Assembly (NCBI GenBank): GCA_964023205.1
Contig: OZ026847.1
Span: forward strand, 9,854,652-9,918,651
Length of the DNA stretch: 64,000 bases
DNA from: Lutraria lutraria
Taxonomy: Eukaryota; Mollusca; Bivalvia; Venerida; Mactridae
Direction of reading: 5' to 3'
The first letter of the stretch is position 1. The number at the start of each line of letters is the position of its first letter. Below the pieces are notes generated by a model. It searched no databases, was not told the DNA's origin, and saw only the letters and a program-made list of their open reading frames with translations. A program made the translations under genes and the position numbers. This document shows positions 56,201 through 64,000 of the stretch, piece after piece.

Positions 56201-59200
56201 GAACAAGTTACGATAGTGTTGCGCTGAGCGCTCGATATGTAATGATTACCATTGCTGGCGGTGGACTGGTGTGCTGATTCAACAAATCTTTGTAATGGGA
56301 TTCATCAAGAATTACTGTGTATTTACCTGAAACAGACAAAGCATGCATTGCCATAAACCAAAAGATTTTACAGCCATGACAACAGTAGGAGAATCTGATA
56401 AGTCAACATTTTGAAACCATTTTGCTAGTAAGGACCGACAGATTTTCAATTATCTACATGCACACCTAATAATTATTTCTGTTTCTGGCAACTAGTAAAA
56501 TATTTGAAACATATTCATCTATTAAGTAAATTGAAATTTTTTTTTTGACTGATAAAAACAAACAGCATATTTTTTATTTTATTTTTGTGTCCATTGTGGT
56601 AAATTTCTTGCTGAAAAAATACCTTCATTTTAAATATGAACGTATTTCCACTAACTTTTTTACCTACGTCTTAAACCACAGGTGCAACCTATACACTAGT
56701 GATTATAACACTAGTAAGAGACTTTGACAACAGGATCACAGAAGTCCCAATATCATCAATAAATCTCATGCTTCCTTTTTCTTCAGTTGGTTTAAACATC
56801 ATTTTTTCATCAATTTTTCAGTTGTATTCACCAAACCATTTTTCCTGGACTGTATTTAAACCAGTACCCACCCTTCTACAAGAAGCCGGCAACTTCTCCA
56901 CATATGAAGGAAAATCAACATTTTTGTAAATTTTGTATAGAAGGACCTGACCTGGCGCAACCAGAGATTCAAACCCAGATTGCCAGGTTACAAGTCCAGA
57001 ACACTTACCACCCGATCATGACCTTATGTACCTTTAGAAAAAGTTATTCAATATTATCTATGAATCATATTGATCAGTTTATGGCCACACATGTATTTAC
57101 CATTTGTATCAAAACATATCTTTTTACATATTCTCACTTCAGCAGCTAGACCTACCATGGAACATCGCACATGGGCATCTTTTAAAACCTACATGGAAAT
57201 AAAATGATTCATCATTACCATTACTTCTTTGTTTCTAACACAGCAAGGAATTAGAAATGAGTAATATCTTTTAAAGGGACTACTTTGTATTATAAAATAT
57301 ATTATTAATAACTGGGTCATTTATAAATACACTTAAACCTGAAAAGTATATTTTGAATAGTCTTAAAAACAAACTTTGTTTTATACCGTGCCTTTAATAA
57401 ATGTGAAAAAAAAATTGCATAGATATCAGGACCCCCAGGTGTCAAAAGATGCTGAAAAATCATATGTTGCAGATCATTTTTACCAATTGACAATAACTTT
57501 GTCATTTCTTAAGATATTTTCATCAAATAACTTTTATTTTACTCAGAAGTTATAGCTCTTTCAGACAGAAAAATCAAGAGTTTGGATATATCCGGAATAT
57601 TGTCTGCCCTGAGATATACACTAAACCATGGTTATAGGGAACTCAGATAAGTAATAATTCTTCCCATCAAGTACATTTTCTTTTATCTTATCATCATTTA
57701 AATGCAATGGATTATATTAGTAAAATGCAGTATCAGAAATCATTTGGGTCCCCATGAATTCACAATAATCATGACTTTTTTGTTCTACAGTTTCAGCAAG
57801 TTTTTCAATCTTTGTTTGTGTCTGGTAAACAAGCCCTTCCCAATAGCATTTCGGCTACAATTTTCCCGAATCCGAATGGAGAAATTCTCAATGAACATTT
57901 ACAATTTCAAAATTGGACGTTCCGGTAAAAAACCAAAGTTATGACCATTTTTTGACAAAAAGTAAAGTAAACTTGTGCAAATAAACCAAAGAACTTAATT
58001 TATTTGGCATTGTCTATTGATAAAATTTCCCAATAATCTAATTGTCATAACTCCTAAATTCCCAATCTGACCGGAACTGTACCAATTCCCAAAGAGATGA
58101 AAAAATCACCGAGTTTATCAATGAAAGCTACTAAGGTGTGTGACAAAAATCTTTATTAGTATAATGCATTGATAAATTACAAAATAATATTTATACTGAA
58201 CCTTCAGTGTCTCTAAGATATCACCAGGGTCGCAGGTGGTCAGGCTACCAAATACGGTCAAAACTTCTCTACTAGCATGGCTAGGCATATGTCTGAAATA
58301 AAACATAACATGAACTTTTATAATAATGAACATGCATGTATAAACAACAATATACTCAAGGAACATTTCACAAAGAATTTAAAATATGTCCTTAAAACTA
58401 ATGCATTAAATTCCAATCTACTCATACAACTGTCACTTGTAACAGACATGATGCTGACAAAATGGGCATGGCTAAAACGTTTCCTAATATTTGCCAAAAG
58501 GTGCAAATAGCCGCACCACATGTTTCAACAAATATAACCTGTCCCCTACCTCAAATAGTAGAGTGTTAGGTTCACAAAACTCAGGTATGTGGGTTTGAAT
58601 ACTGTGTGCAGCACATGTTAACCTGTCACATTATGTGTAAGGCTATTCATTCTCTACCTCTCATCATTCATGTGGAGAAGTTGGCAGTCACATGCGGAGA
58701 ACAAGGTTAGAACTAGTATAGAATTTAGATAAAATGGTTGAACTACATGCCTACAAGTACTAGCCAAGAACTTAATATTGTAACAGAATCTATGAATACT
58801 GGACAGATTAAATATCTGCCATAACAGATCTGTTTAAAACAGGCGTAAAACCTGAAACAATATTTCACCAAAAGCAATGCTATCAAAAGAAATAGTACCT
58901 TAATGTTTGTAGAGCAAGTTCTAGTGAATTCTGAAGTGATGGTTCACCAAGACACGCTCTATCTTTAAACTTCTGTAGAGCTGCTATATGTCTTCGTGGA
59001 TTACCTGAAATCATTATTTAACATGTTGCAAATAATGTACACATAGTCATTAAAAAATCAATACAGGGCCCTCATTTGACATTCTTTGGGGGCTGAGATT
59101 CGGCCCCATTCCCCTCCTAAAAATATATACATATATATTTTTTGTATTTTTTTGGGCTTAAGTGGTTGATAGTAAGTCATTGACCTTTGATTAATTGTAA

Positions 59201-62200
59201 ATCAATGTATGTAATATATTCAAATACAGCTATTTAAGCTTAAAATGTTTATTGCAGGGTTGTTTGGCAGTTGAAAATATCCCCTGAAATTCCCCTTTTT
59301 CCTCAATTTTCAACTGGATTCGGAACTAATCTTTTTCTCTGCACATAACAGTCAGTCTTCCAGCATGATTGAGTTAAATCAACAGTGGATAACCAAAGGA
59401 GTTAACCAAATTATTACAGAGAACATGGGTCATCCCTAGAGGATTTGAACTTAAAAAAAACCGGACACTCATCAACCTAACAGTCTCTCTATTGAACTCA
59501 GCTGGCAGGCTCTTTCAGTCACATTAATGCCTGGCTTATATGAATAGTGTGATACCATCCTATTTTCTTATGGATACCACCAATGTTACCAAAAAGCTAC
59601 TCTTAAGGCCAATTGTACAATCTCATTGATCAAAAATGTTTCTGATGGAACAAGTGGAATTATTTATGATGAACAAAATACTTTTCCGACAAGGGAATTT
59701 ATTGGGCCGAACTTCAGCACTAACTCAGTAAAGTGAAATAACTTTGTGAATCCAAATAAAATTTGATGAAATCTATTATAACATACAGTCAAATCTGTGT
59801 TAGTGGCTACCTCCAAATAAATGCCATCCAATGAACAAAGTCCATTCTTTTAAAAACAGTCACTGATTAATATTTATATCAAAATCACCTCAAAATAAGG
59901 GTCACCTGTCAAGAATGGCTATATTTTGACTTTCTCAATAGTGACATTTGTTCACAAATTTGACTTTACCTCCAAGTTCTGCAACTTTTTCAGCCCTTTT
60001 GTTCTTTGTGACAATAATGCCGAGCTGAGATATAGGGTTCTGATCAAAATATTCCTCAATAAAATTTTCCAGTAACTGTAAATGAAACAATATATAATCA
60101 TATAACTCATGTAGCCACTATATTGAATTAAAATCTTTAGTATTAGAAAGAAAAAGAGGGCCATGATGGCCCATTCCTCACTCACCTGAGTAAAGACTAA
60201 GCTCTAAGTGCTCAGGTGAGCTAAAAATGCTATATTTCCTTTATATTCTATGACTTACAAACTTACTGGAAAATGGACCCATTCAGAGTCCAAAATACAA
60301 TAATTTCTCCCAATCTGAGTAAATTTTCTAAAGAGAATAGCAATGCATGCTATTTTGCTAAAAAAACATATAACAAATTGAATGTGGCCAATTTTATTAG
60401 TTCTCTGAAATCTTTTGTTAACACAGATACTGTTCTTTAAACACTGTTAAATGACATCATTTTTCATACCTTTGTCGCACATGCCGCAGATTGAGTGTAA
60501 TAATGTTTTAATGTAGAGGAATTAAAAACATGTAAAATACTCAATTTTAATAAAAAAAAATGGCCTGATATATCAAGTTCATAAATTTGGTACAAGTTAT
60601 TGAAGTATCCAAAATGTGGAAGGAATCGCTGCACAAACATTGTATGCTTTTAAGTACAGCTAAAATTTAAAAGTAACAACAGCAGACATCAATCATAGAT
60701 TTTTTATTCATAAGATGACTCTTCACTTCAATAATTGTAAATTAATAGACACAAAATAGAAAATTGTAAACGAGACTAACCTTTAAAGAACAAACTAGTC
60801 TGGTAGGTTTCAAATCTTGGTCTCCCATCGATGCTGACATATCAACAATAATAAACAAATGTCGCATCTGAAACATATAAATAATAAAATAAAAAGACCA
60901 TCAAACAAATAGGTCTTAACAAGGCACTGTAAGTATTAAGTTGAAATAAAAAGAAAATAATTTATTATAAGGGTTCTCAATGGCCGATTTAGCCACTCAG
61001 AAATTCTATGAGTTTGGGCTGGTTAGAAATCTCTAAGTGTTAAAAATATTACTGGAAAAATGCCTGGACCCTCCTATAGCAGATCTGTTAGTCTAGCATT
61101 TGGGCCTGTTGGTCACAAACTTATTGAGAATCCTGAAATATGGATTTTATTCTAAATTTTGTTACTTACATTTGTACGAATTTATGTTACTTTCATATTG
61201 TATGTTAATTAAGTATATTATATTTGTATGCAAATGATGGTGAGCCATGGCTCAAATCATGTAACAAAGTATCTGTTCTGTACTTAAAAAGTTGAGGGTA
61301 AAATATGACCCTTGAATGATAATAACTTGAAGAGTAACCAAAGTTTCCTACTAATTTAATACTTAGTTTGACCTTTTGGTACAAATTGTCAAGAGTCAGA
61401 ATTTTTTTGCTAATTTCAGGAGTCAACATGCCATTTTAAGGGACAAAATGAGAGCCTTCAGTGACTCTTAAGAAAATTGCTTCAGTGCACTGTAAAATAA
61501 ATGCACTGACCATTCCAAGACGGACATTAGAAATCTTTTCCAACAACTTTCTCCTTTTCGCTTTATGAAGCATATCATCAATACCAGGCTGTAATGATCC
61601 CTCAGCATCTTCCTGCAGAGCTTCCCTGTGTAAGTAAGAAAGCATATAAATTGTCATCATAATCATGACTATCATTCATATATAACATGTTACATAAAAT
61701 TGAGGGGATGTACATGTTTGTTCTTGGGTTTTAATTGTTTCAAAAGAAATTTTTGCCTTACCGTATTCTGATATTTTCTTCAATACAACAATTTCTATAG
61801 TGAAGTTAATATAATACACTACAGGTACATTGTAATTGACTCTATACATGTGTCAAAAGACAAACATTATTCAACATGTTCTATTTAAGACTAATATTTG
61901 AAATTGAATATACATAATTACATAGTGTTTAACCAATACCTCGAAATTTGTATTTGTTGGGATTTGTTTTTGTGGATGAGCTGTCCAGAAGTGGGACAAC
62001 AGTTACTATGTCTTCAAGACTTCAGCGTTGGGTAAAATATATTCAGCTTCTATTCCAGTTGGTTGTACAAGCTCGTTATGAGCTTGTGTTTGTACTATCA
62101 ATAATTTACTGCATTTTGATTCTATAAAGCCTGTCAACAACTGAGTCCATAAACATACATCTATAAATATGTAAACTATCCGGTATTAGTTGGTATCCGA

Positions 62201-62354
62201 ACACTGTTACACTACCGGTAAAATTAAACATTTTGAAAAAAAGAACAACACTAATATCAAAGCTCCAGATACATAAAGTAAGGTTAAATAACACATACCA
62301 AGTCTTTTCATACTCGGTTTCCCACCGGTATCCCTTATCGTCTTCCTCAGCCAT
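53244..62354 (-). CDS. GTF2H2: General transcription factor IIH subunit 2 (p44), 13 exons, with a 2-base frame disruption in exon 3
   Basis: p44 is a TFIIH core subunit that binds and stimulates the XPD helicase in transcription and nucleotide excision repair. Exons (minus): 62354-62299, 61625-61511, 60869-60781, 60075-59970, 59004-58899, 58292-58202, 57188-57101, 56326-56250, 55331-55240, 54967-54864, 54343-54235, 53800-53761, 53375-53244. The N-terminus [10 protein letters not shown] and the vWA-like domain (about 58-235) with DMSAS (66-70) match the family, as do HASREVL and SLTTCDP. The zinc-binding region is Cys290/293 and Cys304/307 (CPQC, CKSC). The C-terminal RING-like domain has CSAC, CRKC, CIDC and CPGC. 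Every exon but one keeps phase. Exon 3 is 89 instead of 87 bases: ATATAT at 60839-60844 carries two bases too many between Asp66 and Met67, so strict translation stops ten codons later. Without it the protein is 400 aa (human 395). Confidence 0.96.
54645..54813. mobile_element. MITE, AAAGGCCACC family, copy in GTF2H2 intron 10
   Basis: It begins TACAGTAAATCCTGTGTAAG and ends GCTCACAGGTTTAACTTTA. The interior is CCTCCAAATAAAGGCCATC. Confidence 0.85.
56154..56239. mobile_element. Palindromic MITE, copy in GTF2H2 intron 8
   Basis: ATCGAGGGTTAAACGCAA ... TTGCGCTGAGCGCTCGAT with GTCGTAACTC / AAGTTACGAT arms and a loop CATATTGAAATAAG. It is the same element as 49343-49420, in inverse orientation. 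Its end is about 10 bases from the exon 8 donor. Confidence 0.85.
56800..57025 (-). mobile_element. tRNA-derived SINE in GTF2H2 intron 7
   Basis: On the minus strand the head reads GGGTGGTAAGTGTTCTGGAC and CTGGGTTTGAATCTC (B box). The body CCGGCTTCTTGTAGAAGGG is shared with 1885-2165. It ends about 75 bases beyond the exon 7 donor. Confidence 0.75.
58550..58725 (+). mobile_element. tRNA-derived SINE-like repeat in GTF2H2 intron 5
   Basis: AGTAGAGTGTTAGGTTCACA and TGTGGGTTTGAATAC resemble the A-box and B-box regions. The body TCATGTGGAGAAGTTGGCAG is related to the SINEs at 1885 and 56800. Confidence 0.6.
59784..59968. mobile_element. MITE, AAAGGCCACC family, abutting the 5' splice site of GTF2H2 exon 4
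   Basis: It begins TACAGTCAAATCTGTGTTAG and ends TTCACAAATTTGACTTTA. On the minus strand this end reads TAAAGTCAAATTTGTG directly after the exon's final GGAGG, so the T of the donor GT and the following bases are element sequence. Confidence 0.85.
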
Positions 62355-62607
62355 GTTTTAACGTTTTTTAACTGCTTCTCGGCGCGTCGGAGTAGGTTGT
62401 TTCCCTTTATTATTAGACTAAATGCCGTTTTTCGGAACTTGTTCTGTGGCGGGTGTATCCAAAAAACAAAAATGCTATTCGGTCACGAAAAAAAATTGTA
62501 TTTTTTCATTTTATGCGTTTATTTAGTATAAGAGGATTAGATGATATTATAAAGGTATTTATACAGATCAAGCCTGTGGAATATATCAGAATAATGTTAT
62601 TGATTAT

Positions 62608-62694
62608 ATCAAGGACTTATATACATACATATATACAAAGACCTATATATACATGTATATGTATAATAGGTCTTTGATATTTATAAGTCATTGA
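62608..62694. repeat. Nested palindrome (ATCAAGGACTTA outside, CAAAGACCTATA inside)
   Basis: The outer arms ATCAAGGACTTA / TAAGTCATTGAT enclose an inner hairpin with CAAAGACCTATATATACA and its inverse TATAATAGGTCTTTG (about 62635-62676). Confidence 0.75.
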
Positions 62695-62712
62695 TTTTAT
62701 GATATATCTTAA

Positions 62713-62756
62713 CAAGGACTTATATACATACATGCATGTATATATATAAGTCCTTG
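62713..62756. repeat. 44-bp palindrome (CAAGGACTTATAT)
   Basis: CAAGGACTTATATACATACA pairs with the TATATAAGTCCTTG end. Same family as 25047-25090. Confidence 0.85.
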
Positions 62757-62772
62757 ATCTTATTGATATACA

Positions 62773-62849
62773 TAAGGACTTATATTCATACATATATACA
62801 AAGGCCTATGTCGCAGGGTCGTCTGCTCATGTATGTATATAAGTCTTTG
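62773..62849. repeat. Interrupted palindrome (AAGGACTTATAT)
   Basis: The outer arms AAGGACTTATATTCATACAT / ATGTATGTATATAAGTCTTT are separated by about 30 bases containing AAAGGCCTATGTCGCAGGG. Confidence 0.7.
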
Positions 62850-63474
62850 ATCTTAATGATTTTTTTCTAACATTAACATCATGCCTCATAGACTTGAACT
62901 CTCCTGCCTTCAGGAACGAAGGCGACTGCAAGCAACGACTGTGCTTCATGATATGGGTGGTGGAAGAGCCGAATTGTGTCGGCTATCAACATAGGGGATT
63001 ATCTCTCACCTCAAGGGTATAGACCAAAAATAAGAACAAAAAAAATCGAAGATCACACGAGTGTAAATATTGTAGAAAACTCTGTGTCACGGTGTGTTTG
63101 CAACAACCGAAAGTGTTACAAACCTGGGTCACAAAAATTTGAAAGACTCTGTATAAACCTATATTTGCTAAAACTGAAGACTACAAGAATTCTTTCTTTG
63201 TGAGAACTGTATACGACTGGAAGAATTAATTAAACTATGGGATTCCCAAGTGAATTAACTCTGCTTCCTCACAATTATTCAATAATTCTCACAATTATTC
63301 AATAATTGTATTAATGTATATGATTAGGTAATTTGCACACTCCTCCGTCGTGTTAAATTCTACGACGTAACCACACAGATACAGATAGCATGCGATATGA
63401 AACATGACCGATACACCTTCTTGACGCTTCGTATCTAAATTAAAATCATCAAGAGTGACAAGTCAGAATCGTGA

Positions 63475-63518
63475 CACCAAAGACCTACACTATACATAAT
63501 AGTATAGGCCTTTGGTGA
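63475..63518. repeat. 44-bp palindrome (CACCAAAGACCTA)
   Basis: CACCAAAGACCTACACTAT pairs with AGTATAGGCCTTTGGTG. Its arms share AAAGRCCTA with the inner hairpin at 62635-62676. Confidence 0.8.
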
Positions 63519-64000
63519 CACCCTCATTTCGAGGTAATCTATGATGCATGGCTATACATACATGTATTCAATTTAATTATATAATAATACCTATGGAATG
63601 TTAGTTATTTTTCATTATTAATTTGCTTGACTCGGATATATTTTTAACATTTTATATATATGTATGTATAGATACTTGTACGTGTAAACATATTTTTACT
63701 TTACATCTGTTCTGGAAAATAATACTCTGTTATTATAAAATACTTTTTCTAGACGAATTATATTTTTTTAGTAATTATAGCTGTTTGCAGTATATACTGT
63801 ATTGTCTATTACTAGTTTGGCTAATCCTGGCCATTTGAATGGCTAATGGTGATGACTGAATCTATTAATAGCTGAAAGGTAAGTAAATCATAAAGGCATT
63901 CCCTAGATAAGTTGTTGTGTGGCTATTTGAAGTTCAATGTGGTTGTATGATAGTGTTCATATTTATGGTGAATTCGTTAACATTTAGGGTTTATTCTATT

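Larger units (their letters stand above)
62355..64000. other. Region upstream of GTF2H2
   Basis: It contains the GTF2H2 promoter, with no clear core motif; a GC-richer patch CTTCTCGGCGCGTCGGAG lies at 62373-62390. Three short palindromes of the AAGGACTTATAT type and one CACCAAAGACCTA palindrome (63475-63518) follow. A short open stretch from 62883 has no confident match. The remainder shows no recognisable feature. Confidence 0.55.

Noticed and set aside
62883..63203. Short frame starting MPHRLELSCLQERRR, reminiscent of a Tc1/mariner transposase N-terminus, and a following cysteine-bearing frame
   Set aside because: Too short and too weakly similar to assign; no terminal repeats or catalytic motifs were found nearby.

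Overview
The window is AT-rich, intron-rich animal nuclear DNA with short exons, GT-AG introns, many tRNA-derived SINEs and several families of small palindromic transposons. Gene content and the repeat types fit a mollusc, most likely a bivalve; this is an inference and the species cannot be named from the sequence. A run of 200 N at 4748-4947 marks an assembly gap.

Three protein genes can be traced exon by exon with consistent splice phases. (1) On the minus strand, 17564 down to about 6065: a secreted, furin-processed ADAMTS-type metalloprotease relative in 12 exons, whose zinc-binding active site is destroyed although the reading frame is intact. (2) On the plus strand, 25470-50444: EMC1, the large lumenal and membrane subunit of the ER membrane protein complex, 22 exons, 975 codons. 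(3) On the minus strand, 62354 down to 53244: GTF2H2 (p44 subunit of TFIIH), 13 exons, 400 codons if one apparent 2-base insertion in exon 3 is discounted. EMC1 and GTF2H2 converge tail to tail; the ADAMTS-like gene and EMC1 diverge across about 8 kb of repeat-rich intergenic DNA.

Intron 19 of EMC1 carries a nearly intact tyrosine-recombinase retrotransposon (40543-47404, minus strand) of the DIRS/Ngaro group. It has 238-bp inverted terminal repeats differing at one position, a gag-like ORF with zinc fingers, an RT-RNase H ORF, a Cre-like tyrosine recombinase ORF, and an extra 5' ORF for an SGNH-family hydrolase. No methyltransferase domain is visible. The leader between the hydrolase and gag holds three related hairpins with covarying stems. 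A perfect 182-bp-arm palindrome abuts the left terminal repeat and shares sequence with a tandem array inside the element.

The rest is introns and intergenic DNA full of SINEs, foldback and MITE-like elements, minisatellites and simple repeats. Several sit in splice-site regions: one MITE end supplies part of the 5' splice site of GTF2H2 exon 4, a hAT-like hairpin ends about 10 bases from an acceptor of the ADAMTS-like gene, and a 25-bp tandem array runs into the acceptor of EMC1 exon 11.
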